NCBI GenBank assembly: GCA_029204225.1
Contig: CM055113.1
Location: 5,928,647-5,992,646, forward strand
Direction: 5' to 3'
Source of the DNA: Diphasiastrum complanatum
Lineage: Eukaryota > Streptophyta > Lycopodiopsida > Lycopodiales > Lycopodiaceae
Length of the DNA: 64,000 nt
Of this stretch, positions 22,954 through 32,650 are shown piece after piece (positions within the stretch are counted from its first letter, which is position 1; each line of letters opens with the position of its first letter). Under the pieces are notes generated by a model, which saw nothing but the letters and a program-made list of their open reading frames with translations, was not told where the DNA came from and ran no database searches. A program made the position numbers and the translations under genes.

Positions 22954-22972
22954 CTTGCGGCAGAAAGGACAT
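22954..22972 (-). CDS. Exon 5: 19-nt micro-exon carrying the CPFC redox motif
   Basis: Acceptor TGAACAG, then 19 nt that complete Gly and encode CPFCRK, then donor AAG|GTCAGT. It carries the CxxC active-site motif expected between EFEG (exon 4) and VREIV (exon 6). Without it the frame between exons 4 and 6 is broken and the motif is lost, which is strong evidence that the micro-exon is real. Confidence 0.85.
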
Positions 22973-23378
22973 CTGTTCAGCAAAGATGAAGAGGTAGCCA
23001 AGAAGGTTTCACCCATGCCATGAATGAATACCCACAACTAAGTCACATGTGTTAATAACAAAGCCAAGGAATGCTAAGAAGATAAGTTTTAAAACAACCA
23101 TTGTAATCTTTATAAGACAAAATAAGGGATCGCAAGGAACTTTAGTACTCCATAGAATTTGACCTTAAGAAGAGCTCCATAGAAGTAAGAAGATTAGGTC
23201 TAGATATGGCGACAAAAGATTCCGTCAAAAACCTTCAGAACATGAGCAAGAAAGACTATAGAGGTACAAACTTCATGTACTAAAGCACACAACATACAGG
23301 AAAGCTCATGAACATCTTTCTAACAAACTCATTTATTCTAATATGATGGACCGATGACGCAATAAAGATGTAACTGAC

Positions 23379-23451
23379 CCTTCAAACTCGTAAATCTCAA
23401 TAGGCCTCTCAGGACGAGGTCCAAGGTTTGAAGATTCAATCAATTTACGAC
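23379..23451 (-). CDS. Exon 4 (73 nt), lead-in to redox domain
   Basis: Encodes (G)RKLIESSNLGPRPERPIEIY and ends EFEG, the first beta strand before the CPFC motif. Acceptor AAATTGCAG, donor G|GTCAGT. It lies 201 bp downstream of exon 3 in gene order. The PIEIYEFEG string is typical of this plant thioredoxin/GST-N family as I know it. Confidence 0.85.
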
Positions 23452-23652
23452 CTGCAATTTGAGAGAGATTACAAATTACTGTTGACTTCAGAGGGCTAAA
23501 GAAATGCCAAGAATGTACTTTAGGAGTACAAATATGTCTTGCAACCAATATACAATAGTACAAGCATGACAATTGCGTTATCAAGAAGATCCTACAGAAA
23601 CTAGCCACATCCACAAACTTCCAGATCCTACAGAAAACTGTACAGATTTTAC

Positions 23653-23688
23653 CTGTTTTTAAAATTGCTAATGCGGATGATGGCACAT
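23653..23688 (-). CDS. Exon 3 (36 nt)
   Basis: Small exon encoding (D)VPSSALAILKT plus one base, with acceptor AACAG and donor ACAG|GTAAAA. An in-frame TAG a few codons upstream limits how far left it can extend. The pyrimidine tract before the acceptor is weak, so the 5' edge is the least certain part. The phase fits exons 2 and 4. Confidence 0.72.
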
Positions 23689-23729
23689 CTGTTACAAGCT
23701 ATTTAAGAGAGCCATAGATTTGAGTAAAA

Positions 23730-23732
<3 letters not shown>

Positions 23733-23786
<54 letters not shown>
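23733..23786. repeat. (GA)n microsatellite at the 3' end of a LINE-like unit
   Basis: About 27 GA units. On the minus strand this is a CT tract directly following the conserved end of LINE-like unit 1. Confidence 0.95.
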
Positions 23787-23787
<1 letters not shown>

Positions 23788-24399
23788 CTATTAATGTCTT
23801 TTCCATGCCAAAAGGCATATATGACTAGTAAATGTACATGTCAAGTATGTGATAACAATGGGAGCGTATGAAACGTCTTTGAAACAGTAACAAAAACTGA
23901 AATAAATGCGATGAGATATGTAGGAGCATAGATACAACTAAATGTCAAAAATGAGGTATAGCACTATCATCATGTCCTGCTGATGCTCTAGAAGGATGTG
24001 ATACGAGCTGCAGCATGGGGGAACTTTGGAACTCGTCTAAGAGGATGAGATGTGTCTCCTCATGATAGGTCGGATAGCTCGAGCTGCAACATGACTAAGA
24101 GTGGTGCACTATCTCTGATCTCTATGAACGGGCATGTCACCATCATCATCATCATCACCAGACCTTGGGTCCCGGTGGGATCTTAGGTAATCAAAGGCTG
24201 AGAAATAAGATGACTCTGCTGAGTTGTCTGACATAGGTCTCATCGCAGTAGGAACATCTTGCGTATCATAAGTGCAACACGGCGGGAGTCCTCATATGCT
24301 ACGAGTAACCGTAGTGTGATGAGCATGTCGCGAAACAGACAATAGTATCTCCCTCTAATCTCATAGTATACAAGGCACCTAAAGATAAAATGTTTGCCT
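23787..24399 (-). mobile_element. LINE-like 3' tail, unit 1 (truncated)
   Basis: The minus strand begins at a (CT)n junction with GKHFIFRCLVYYEIRGRYYC, the second half of a CxxC...HxxxxC zinc-binding motif, then LVAYEDSRRVALMIRKM and a non-coding tail ending with the AAAGACATTAATAGAG-like end before the next CT tract. The motif resembles the C-terminal zinc region after non-LTR reverse transcriptases. It aligns along its length with unit 2. Confidence 0.6.
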
Positions 24400-24400
24400 A

Positions 24401-24425
24401 GAGAGAGAGAGAGAGAGAGAGAGAG
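24401..24425. repeat. (GA)n microsatellite between LINE-like units
   Basis: Twelve GA units exactly at the junction of units 1 and 2. Confidence 0.95.
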
Positions 24426-25340
24426 TTTATTATTGTCTTTTCCAAGCCAAAAGGCATATAAGACTAGTAACATTCATGTCAATTGTGTGGTATCGGTGGG
24501 AGCGTGTGAAAACGTCTCCAAAATGTTAACGAAAGTAAAAAACATAACTAATTACTATGAACTGAAATGAATGAGAATGAGATAGAGATATGTATGAGTA
24601 TAATGTTGCTAGGTATTCAAAGTGAGGTATAACACATCAATGTCAATATCATATGATCTGCAATTGCTAAAGAAGAAGGATGTGATGTGAGTTGTGAAAT
24701 GAGGTAAACTCAGGTGGTCGTTGATGTCGTCTAGGAGGATGAGAAGCATGTCTCCTCATGGTAGGACAAATAGCTCGAGCTGTTGCATGACTATGAATGG
24801 TATGTTGTCTCTAATCTCAGTGGATGTGTATCATCATCCATCTCATCATCATACTTTGTGTCCCAGTGTGGTCTTCTCCTAGAGAAGAAAGCGGTAATAT
24901 AAGATTGAGAGTTGGAATGAGTCTGCTAAGTTGTCCTGCATATGTTTTGTCATAGTAGGAACATCTCTCGTATCATAAGTGCAACACAATGAGAATCCTC
25001 ATATGCCATGAGCGAGCGAAGTGTGGTAGGCATGTCGCGAAACAAGCAATGGTATCTCCCTCTAATCTCTTAATATATCTGGAATCTGAAGATAAAATGT
25101 TTCTCAGACTCAACGTCCCTCAAAGAGCACAATTGGCATATCCGTTTCTCCCTCAAAATATCGTGAAACCTCGTCGTCTCACTCACCAACTGATGTGATG
25201 AAACACGAAGCTGGCCCAATATGAATCCAAGGTTGTGTGATAATCTTGAGTCCAAATATTGTGGCAAAACTAAGGAATCCCACTATGTCTATCTCAATGA
25301 AATGAGTCCAATAATACTCGACTTAACCCCCAGCTGGCGT
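24426..25340 (-). mobile_element. LINE-like 3' tail, unit 2
   Basis: The minus strand reads LGQLRVSSHQLVSETTRFHD, RICQLCSLRDVESEKHFIFR (CxxC...H; the final Cys is lost), EIRGRYHCLFRDMP, then a tail parallel to unit 1 and the sequence CTTTTGGCTTGGAAAAGAC before the CT tract. There are several in-frame stops. The orientation matches the host gene. Confidence 0.62.
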
Positions 25341-25787
25341 CGCCATGTATGATCAAGATATGCCCTACATAAAAAGCGTCTGATATACTGATGAGTACCT
25401 AAGGGAAGATCTATAATAGAGATACCAAATGACTCAAGGAAGAGGTGTGATGCCTAACAAAACCATGACAGTTTGTAACCCTGATCATGAAGATATTGTG
25501 AGGACGCAAGTGCTATCTATGTGTATCTCCTTTCTGCGTTGGGAAGTGACTGAACTCTCTAAATATAAATGTGATAAGCTGGAAAGCTACATCTATTTGT
25601 ATAGGTCGAACAACAAACTCAGCAAGGAGGATCTTGTGTGGAAAAGAGGGCTTCGCCCAAACCATACAAGCTAACATGGTAGCCTGAAATCTCGAGATGT
25701 TGGTCTAATGTGAGGAGGAAAGACCAGTACACCATGTCTCTACTGCATATAATGTTATGGGGGTGAATTGTGGACATAAGGGCAAAG
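25341..25787. other. Intron 2 sequence without recognised genes
   Basis: Contains an 81-codon plus-strand ORF (25,429-25,674) with no recognisable motif. Confidence 0.45.
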
Positions 25788-26240
25788 TCGATCTCGATCG
25801 GAGATCAACGACAGGCTATTGCTATAGCCTAGGTTCAGGGGCCATTTTTTGATGCAACAAGAAGCAGCCCACTATTGCTTTATCATCTATCAAAGTTTAG
25901 TAGAGGGTGACCACAAGGACCACCTGTAAAGCTATTTCATTACGATGCCTACTTGATGATATGCAAATTGCTCAAGTAGGACCTACATTGTTACATTGTG
26001 ATAACCAAAGTTGCATTCGGCTTGCAAGAAATCCAGTCTACCATGCACGGACAAAACATATAGAGGTGGACCAACACTTTATACGAGAGAACGTGCACAG
26101 TGGTGAGATTGAGCTAACATATTGCAAAACCAACAATCAGATTGCTGATATCTTTACTAAACCACTTAGTAAAGATAAGTTTGAGAAGTTCAAAACATTG
26201 TTAGGTGTTAGCTTGAATAAAATTGCCGCTAGAGGAGCAA
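25788..26240 (+). pseudogene. Copia RNase H C-terminal fragment
   Basis: Plus strand: STTGYCYSLGSGAI, then CDNQSCIRLARNPVYHARTK, HIEVDQHFIRENVHSGEIEL, IADIFTKPLSKDKFEKF and LGVSLNKIAARG. Early stops are present. Closely parallel to 19,470-19,900. Confidence 0.85.
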
Positions 26241-26705
26241 TATTTCATGGGCTCGTTTCGTACGTCGTTTCGAAACGCGTTTGAAACGTCTGGTTCAGGT
26301 TTGAAATGAGAAATTTTCTTTAGGTTTTTTTTTTCTTGTTTTTTGAAAATGTGTTTTTGAGGGTTTTTGGGGTTTACAGATGTCATAGAAAGTCTAGTAA
26401 CAAGTAGATACATCCAATTTCATGAGAATTTTCTAGAGAATGTAATTTCAAGAGGAGAAGCTGTGTATGGTGACTATGGTCACTTTCCTCAGTCAATTAT
26501 TGATACTATCATGGATAGGTTATTAGGTTGCGAGAATCTGTTCATGCCCATTGCCAGTACATACTACAAAGCTTATGGCACAGTTTCGGAGAAAAATTTG
26601 GTTTTTTTTTTTTTTTTTATAGTCGTTTCAAACACTGAAACGGCGTTTCGAAACGGGGTCGTTTCGTACGACCCGTTTCAAACGTGTTTCAAGGAAACAT
26701 TGTTA
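26241..26705. mobile_element. Insertion bounded by TTTCGAAA palindrome clusters
   Basis: It separates the copia RNase H end from its polypurine tract, which are adjacent in the related element at 19,900. The left cluster (about 26,253-26,290) contains CGTTTCGTACG and CGTTTCGAAACG. The right cluster (26,623-26,698) contains GCGTTTCGAAACG and CGTTTCGTACG. Each cluster is flanked on the inside by T-rich runs. The middle (about 26,380-26,580) has an open frame DVIESLVTSRYIQFHENFLE that I do not recognise. Exact ends and target duplication are unclear. Confidence 0.55.
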
Positions 26706-26715
26706 AAAGGGAGGG

Positions 26716-26955
26716 TGTTGAAGAGTAATGCCTATTTACCCCTTTGACTAAGCACTAATGTTATTAAAAGTTGTACACTACTCATGGGGTATGTTATTTA
26801 TTAAATACAAGTAACACATTCATATGGTTGCCACATATTACATTCCATGCATGTACATAAGATGCTTGCATCACAACGGACTTGGAAGACCCACACTCCT
26901 CTCTCTCACAATTTATTCTCCCTTCTTACTTTTGGTGTTTTGAGATGTCTAATTT
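26716..26955 (+). repeat. Partial copia LTR
   Basis: Diverged copy of the first 60% or so of the LTR at 19,910. Confidence 0.8.
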
Positions 26956-27228
26956 TGTTTAGGGGCCCTATCTTGACTTTTGGGGGTGCCCTACATTTAG
27001 TAAGTGGTTAACCTTAGGGTTTGCTGGCATTTGGTCACATCCAGGTAGAGTACTTAGATGCTCATTGTGTATTCCATTTTATACAGTTTGGCTCTCCATT
27101 GCTCTTGTTGTTGTTTTCTCTCTCTCTCTCTTAGAGTTGGGCGCCCAGCCTCTTCTCTCTTGTTTCTTGTGGGGATTGATTGATAACTAGATCTTGGTGA
27201 CTTGTCTCTTGCTTTCCTACACATACTT
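26956..27228. other. Unassigned intron sequence
   Basis: Contains a short CT run (27,118-27,131). No gene. Confidence 0.4.
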
Positions 27229-28326
27229 GGGTAAATTTGTAGTCGTATTTTTAGATGACATCCTCGTCTACAGCAAAACGAGGAAGGAGCATCTAAAACA
27301 CCTCAGAAAGGTGTTTTGACTGCTTAGAAAGCATTAGCTTTATGCTAAAGAATCCAAGTGTGAATTCTTTGTTGAAGAAGTAGCTTATTTGGGTCACATT
27401 ATCTCGGCAGATGGGATTAAGATGGACCCCAATAAGGTTAAAGCCATACTTAGTTGGCTGAGACCTCAAAATATTTTAGAACTTCAGATCTTTCTTGGTT
27501 TGGTGGGATATGACAGACGATTTGTCAAGGAATATGCTCAGATAGCAGTTCCCATGACAAATCTTCTTAAGGGGAAGGGAAAACGTTGAGGATTCTGAGC
27601 CTGTATTACCCAAGCAAACCCCAGTGGTTGAGGGTCAGTTGACTCAAGGATTCAAATGGAAACAGTATTCCATTCAGGATGAGTACTTGCTCTATAGAGA
27701 TAGAGTATGTGTCCCCAATTTAGAGGATTATAGGCAGCAAGTCCTATATGAATGTCATGACAATCCTAGTGCGGGACACCCAAGCATACAGAAGACCTAT
27801 GAGCTTCTTCGTAGGCAATTTTTCTGGCCCAGTATGAAAAAGGACGTCCAACAGTATGTAACCAGTTGCCAGAAATGTCAAGTAAACAAAGCAAATCTTT
27901 TAAAGGCAGGAGGGTAATTTTTGGAGGGCAGTATTCCATCATCTCCATACTAAACTTAATATGAGTACCACTGACCATCCACAGACGGACGGTCAAACAG
28001 AGAGAGTAAATCAGGTGCTGGAGGATATGCTTTGTGCATACGTCAGCAAGAAGCAGACTAATTGGGAGGAGTATCTCTCGATATTAGACTTTGCTTATAA
28101 CAGTACCAAACATTCAGCTACGGGATACAGCCCATTTATGCTGATGTACGGTTTTCAGGCACGCTCACCCACAACTGTAGGGTTTAAACCAAAAAAAGTT
28201 GAAGCAGCCAGAAACTTTTTAGAAGACCTAAACCAGATGATAGAACATGCTAAGCGTAGCATTAGGCAGTCCCATGATCGAGCCAAGCATTACGAAGATC
28301 CAAGACGGTTCTTAACGGGGAGGGAG
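27229..28326 (+). pseudogene. Gypsy RT-integrase remnant
   Basis: RT palm as [34 protein letters not shown] and [18 protein letters not shown]. Then integrase H2C2 zinc region HPSIQKTYELLRRQFFWPSM with CQKCQ, then [20 protein letters not shown] and SATGYSPFMLMYGF. RNase H and the integrase centre (D,D) are deleted and frames shift. It ends at a purine tract, GGGGAGGGAG (28,317-28,326). Confidence 0.85.
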
Positions 28327-28665
28327 TGTTACGAGCTCGTGACCAACGCCGAACCCTAGAGAACACAGATAGGTCAGATACCACAATCAGGGTCGTGTCC
28401 AGCGTACATGACCAGCAGGGCAAGACAGTGTGAGTAGTGTGCCCCAGCACGGTCCATAGCCATGGCGGGCCTACCACAGTCTAGGGACCCTGTCAGCAGG
28501 ACAGGGCCCCCAGTTGGGTCCCGATGTGTTGTGCCACATCAGTGACACGTGGCCGACACTTGGCAGTTGCATGCTACCAGTCCTCACACTGGGCTAGGAA
28601 GGGCTTACTCTATATCAGGGAGTAGGCAAGGTTGGGTGGATCAGTTAGTGTTTGCCCTACTGTGG
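28327..28665 (+). repeat. 3' LTR of gypsy remnant (end approximate)
   Basis: Starts TGTTACGAGCTCG right after the purine tract. It shares GGTTGGGTGGATCAG and nearby sequence with the LTR at 49,132, so both belong to one family. The 3' boundary is not clear. Confidence 0.6.
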
Positions 28666-28747
28666 TGTTAGGAACTATTACAATCTCCCACAGGGAACTC
28701 ATACATTTATCAGACAACAGCTGTATCGGAGATATTGTCACATAGTA

Positions 28748-29400
28748 TAGGATCGTCCTAACCATGAGAGAGTCAAGCTTACCTTCTATGGCACACATAT
28801 CTTACGCAGAGACAGTTTGGGACTCCCTGTTAGACCTTTATATCTCCCTCTTCCTCTTTCTTTTGGGCTCCGATACAGATTGGAACAGTTACGAGTCTCT
28901 TCGCATTAGCTTGCTATTGAGACAGGCAGATAATTAGGCATTTTAGGAGAGCATCGAATATGCCAGGTATGCACATTGAGTGTAGTGGAGGATGAGTTTC
29001 ATTTTATCTTCATATGCCCTACATACTATGAGATACGTGGCCGATATCACTGTTTATATCGTGACACCCCTATTACCCTCAGTACATTCTTGGAGTATCC
29101 GGATCCCAGATGTGTCGGCCTTTTACTACGAGAGATGCGCCTCTTTGCTACCATCGGAGAGTATTACTGATTCTAGCCAGCATCTCCTTACTAGCTTCTT
29201 TCAGATTCGAGAGCGCGATGACCTATCAGACGATGAGGCAGTCATACCGGTGAGGGCGAAGGCCGAGCATGCTCAGCCACCACCTCTTGCCAGATCTACG
29301 CGCACCTCTAGAGCTACCAGAGCTCCTCGATCACAGCCCACAGATGCTATGGGTATCAGACGCTTTTTTCGAGATTGATATTTAGCCTTTTACTTTCCTC
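28748..29400 (+). mobile_element. LINE-like 3' tail, unit 3
   Basis: Plus strand, one frame with two stops: KLTFYGTHILRRDSLGLPVR, LRYRLEQLRVSSH, RICQVCTLSVVEDEFHFIFI-CP (complete CxxC...H...C), YYEIRGRYHCLYRDTPITLS, PDPRCVGLLLREMRLF. A second frame continues ERDDLSDDEAVIPVRAKAEH to a basic tail, RSTRTSRATRAPRS (to about 29,378). It is followed downstream by CT tracts, as in units 1 and 2. Confidence 0.62.
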
Positions 29401-29660
29401 AGCAGAGCAGGTGGTTAAGCTCTTGCACCTATACCCTCTTCAAAGCTGGAGGTTAAGCTCTTGTGTATCTGCTCTTTTATGCATTTTATGATTCTATATT
29501 GGCTATGTCTCTTCCTAGCTCGAGAGAGTTCTATATTGTCTTTTCCATTTACACTAGCGTTTTTTATTATATTGTCCGACATGGACAGTAATCCTACGAG
29601 ACATGTACTTATTCATTCTGTCTTTATGTGCCCTTGGGCACTCAACAGACATTAATACAT

Positions 29661-29670
29661 TTTCTTTCTT

Positions 29671-29712
<42 letters not shown>
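29661..29712. repeat. (TTTC)n/(TC)n microsatellite
   Basis: Short TTTC repeats grade into about 20 TC units. Confidence 0.95.
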
Positions 29713-29715
<3 letters not shown>

Positions 29716-29795
29716 CTCATCCTTATTCCGCCATCATATACCCACTTTCTACCCTTCTTTCTTTTCCACCAAAAAAATTGCTCTCATTTTTATCC

Positions 29796-29797
<2 letters not shown>

Positions 29798-29877
<80 letters not shown>
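29798..29877. repeat. (CT)n microsatellite
   Basis: About 40 CT units, the longest in the window, between LINE-like units 3 and 4. Confidence 0.97.
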
Positions 29878-29881
<4 letters not shown>

Positions 29882-29899
29882 TAATCCATTGGGGACCAA

Positions 29900-30240
29900 G
29901 AATGATTTTTTATCGTACACATTTTCTATCTCTTGATCCAGCTGGCTACCCCATACTATCTGGTTACCTGCTGAAGAGTATATCATACAGATTACGGATA
30001 GAGATGGATCAGTTTCGGGTTTCTTCACATCAGCTGGCCATTGAGACTGGCAGATACAGTGGCACCCCACGAGAGGACCGGCTTTGTAACATGTGTTCTA
30101 TGCATGAGATTGAGGACGAATCACATTTTCTCTTCAGATGTCCAGCCTACTATGAGATTCGGGGGAGGTACTACTGCTTATTCAGCGAGCACCCAGTGAC
30201 ACTTTCTACCTTGCTATCCTATGAGGACCCCAGATGTGTA
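29900..30240 (+). mobile_element. LINE-like 3' tail, unit 4
   Basis: A single open frame: YRLRIEMDQFRVSSHQLAIE, TGRYSGTPREDRLCNMCSMH, EIEDESHFLFRCPAYYEIRG, RYYCLFSEHPVTLSTLLSYE. This is the best-preserved zinc motif of the four (C-x2-C, H-x4-C). It breaks off at an A-tract (30,240-30,248). Confidence 0.65.
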
Positions 30241-30248
30241 AAAAAAAA

Positions 30249-31199
30249 CATACCAACCTTTGATGGAGAATTGAGTACTTGGTACATGTTGGAAAAAACC
30301 GGTTCTATGAAGGCATATAATAAGAGATGATGTTTGGTATCGTCTAAGTTGAAGTGGCTTAATGAAGAATTATCCATCCAGCACTATCTATATGGTCTTC
30401 AAGATCTCTCAGCAAGGACAAACTTTTATGCCAATGTGTTCAACTCTTCATCAGCAAAATCTCTCAAAACAGTCAACGTGCAAACTCCCAGCTCACCAAA
30501 ATGATGGTATGAACAAAAATTATTTCAGAGGAAACTTCTTCAATTGATAGTGGATCAAAAGGAATCAAGGAATTGTAGCAGACGTCTCTTAATTGTCCAA
30601 AAGAGTTTCAAAATCAACAAGAAGTAGCTTATGATATATCCTTCGATATTACTCATCCGAAAGCTTCTAGCGTCAATGCTACTACTAACTATCAATGTGT
30701 ATATAACAATATCATCTTTGAGGATCAAACTGATTATAATCCTTGCTTTCAACAAAATGAAGATGATCTATATAGATTCCAATATAACAATGCCCTTTTT
30801 GAACATAATGATAAAATGGATATCACTTGGATGTGGCCAAATATGGATGATGCATTATTTGATTTGGAGCATCACTACTGTGGATCATCAGAAACTGGAC
30901 CAAAATTAAATTGTTTATCAATGATCTCATTAAATACATGGGTCAAATTTCTAGATCAAAGATTTTTCTACAAAAGATTTGTTGCAACTTTGGTCTACAA
31001 TAATAAGTTGGAAGCAAAACTTGAGGCTATCTAATCAACAAGAGATGGCTACTGACAAGAATAATACATGGAAAGAACATTCCTACTTTGAGATGGCCAG
31101 AGATTTTTTAACTCCTGTCAGAGGATTCGCGGAGCCTGGCACTCAACAAAGAAACTACATGGTCTTCCCTTTTTAGGGCAAAAATGCTTAAGTAGGGGA
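30249..31199 (+). other. Unassigned AT-rich reading frames upstream of an LTR-like start
   Basis: Chained open stretches look protein-like but match no family I know. One reads DGELSTWYMLEKTG and LVSSKLKWLNEELSIQHYLY (about 30,263-30,520). Another is open for 151 codons from 30,579 to TAA at 31,032-31,034 and includes KMDITWMWPNMDDALFDLEH; it is rich in Asn, Asp and Tyr. About 160 bp later a purine tract, AAGTAGGGGAG (31,188-31,198), precedes a TG. The position suggests the 3' coding end of a retroelement. Function unknown. Confidence 0.4.
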
Positions 31200-31377
31200 G
31201 TGTCATGTGTTGCAAGTAATTAGCCCATGAGCTTACATTGCAATGCCAAATATAGCCATGGAGCTAAATTAATTAAAATTAGTCATTAGGACAGTCCGTA
31301 AAGTGGCTTAAACAACCGCGCTATATTTGTAAATAGCGGGGTTGTAATTGATGGTTGTAAGGCCCAATTTAGCTTTG

Positions 31378-31380
<3 letters not shown>

Positions 31381-31441
<61 letters not shown>
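31381..31441. repeat. (CT)n microsatellite
   Basis: About 30 units. Confidence 0.97.
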
Positions 31442-31445
<4 letters not shown>

Positions 31446-31722
31446 ACCTCAGTATATCACTATTTTACCCAAAACCTTTAAAAAAAACCCTAGAAAACAA
31501 AAAATTCGCACTATCTTGTCGCGCGCTCCTCTTTTTCTCTCCTACAATGATTTTATACCCTCTTCATACCCTTTTCTCTCTCTCTAGAAACTTCTCTTAC
31601 TAGAAGTTTCTAAAGCACGTGTTCTCTCACTTCAATGGCTTTTCAAATGCCCTTCAAAGACGTTTTAGGGCAAACATGGACCAATGTGAGGCTGTGAAAC
31701 ACCTTTTCTCCACAACAGCTTA

Positions 31723-31725
<3 letters not shown>

Positions 31726-31802
<77 letters not shown>
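31726..31802. repeat. Compound (CT)n(CA)n microsatellite
   Basis: About 28 CT units followed by about 10 CA units. Confidence 0.97.
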
Positions 31803-31942
31803 TATCAAAGCTTGCATGATGTGGAATTCTCCTTGAGTCTTCTAGTTGCAAAAAATGCATGGATATCATCATTGATCTTGTTTAGATGAATCATCTTGTT
31901 TAAGTCAATACATTGAAATTGAAAGCCATTGTTGCTTATTAA

Positions 31943-32240
31943 TTGGTGCCATAGACCATTAGTGTCAACAAACGTTAATAAAAAATAGTCGTTTTTCTAA
32001 AAAATAAAACATGTTCTAACAATATGTATATATAGATAGATAGATAAATATAGAGGGGGAGGGGGATCAAAAAATAAAGAAACATGTTCTAACAATATGT
32101 ATGACATACATGCCAATATGCAATATCTGTCTGTAATGTTTAAAGAAACAAAAACGAGTATGCAATTTGTACATATATGCATCAATGCATGATATCAATG
32201 CACGCCACACTACATAATAGAAAGGGAGCACAATTGGCAC
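31943..32240. other. Intron 2 end next to exon 2
   Basis: Contains a duplicated AAACATGTTCTAACAATATGTAT (about 32,008 and 32,080) and a GATA run (about 32,033-32,046). Confidence 0.5.
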
Positions 32241-32308
32241 CTGCAACTTGGATAAAAGAGTATCGATTGTTCGGAATTTCTGCTTCTGGAATTAGCGACA
32301 CCTTGTAT
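32241..32308 (-). CDS. Exon 2 (68 nt)
   Basis: Acceptor ...TTTGCAG and donor G|GTGCCA on the minus strand. The first base completes the Gly codon left open by exon 1. The exon reads GYKVSLIPEAEIPNNR... and ends one base into the next codon, which exon 3 completes. I found it by asking which segment between exons 1 and 3 has a length of 2 modulo 3 and continues the ...GLAVQG sequence. Phase and motif both fit, but conservation is weaker here than in the redox domain. It is separated from exon 1 by 14.2 kb of mainly transposon sequence. Confidence 0.75.
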
Positions 32309-32650
32309 CTGCAAATCCAAAACTAAGTCTTGCATCAAGTTTGATGCCTAACTTTTTTATTGACAATTTCAAAACCAAGTAGGGAGACTTTCAAGTTCAT
32401 AACATAAATCAACTTCGAAAAGAAATAGGAAAGATAGGCTTGGCGTGTCACATGTAGAAGGAGAAATGTGCAAATTCATCAAAAAAAATACTATCTCAAC
32501 TCATTGATTGCATAATAGATTGGAAGCTCCACACAAAAGCTGATACACATTCATTCTCTCTCCAAGGAAAAATGGATAATTATTGTAGTTTTTATTTAAG
32601 GACTTGGTAGATCATACAAAATTTTGGCAAAAGTTGTACCATTATAGTTA
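32309..32650. other. Intron 1, 3' end
   Basis: No gene. Provides the acceptor of exon 2 on the minus strand. Confidence 0.5.

Larger units (their letters stand above)
25788..26955 (+). mobile_element. 3' end of a copia element with internal insertion
   Basis: A 5'-truncated relative of the nested copia at 15,170. It has the last part of RNase H, a displaced polypurine tract (AAAAGGGAGGG, about 26,704-26,714), and an LTR start TGTTGAAGAGTAATGCC at 26,716. The LTR matches the 15,170 element until about 26,955, where similarity stops. Confidence 0.82.
31200..31930 (+). repeat. Putative LTR containing two CT microsatellites
   Basis: Starts TGTCATGTGTTGC after a purine tract. It contains (CT)n at 31,381-31,441 and (CT)n(CA)n at 31,726-31,802. 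A TTGGTGCC string at about 31,943 resembles a primer-binding site of a non-Met type. No second copy was found, so the LTR assignment is tentative. Confidence 0.35.

Noticed and set aside
23333-23686. A single 117-codon minus-strand ORF
   Set aside because: It reads through intron 3; only the two ends match the protein family, and both have proper splice sites.
29603-29936. Ser/Leu-rich plus-strand and Arg/Glu-rich minus-strand ORFs
   Set aside because: Products of CT microsatellite translation; the same applies at 1,584-1,909, 31,348-31,587, 31,619-31,819 and 46,682-46,987.
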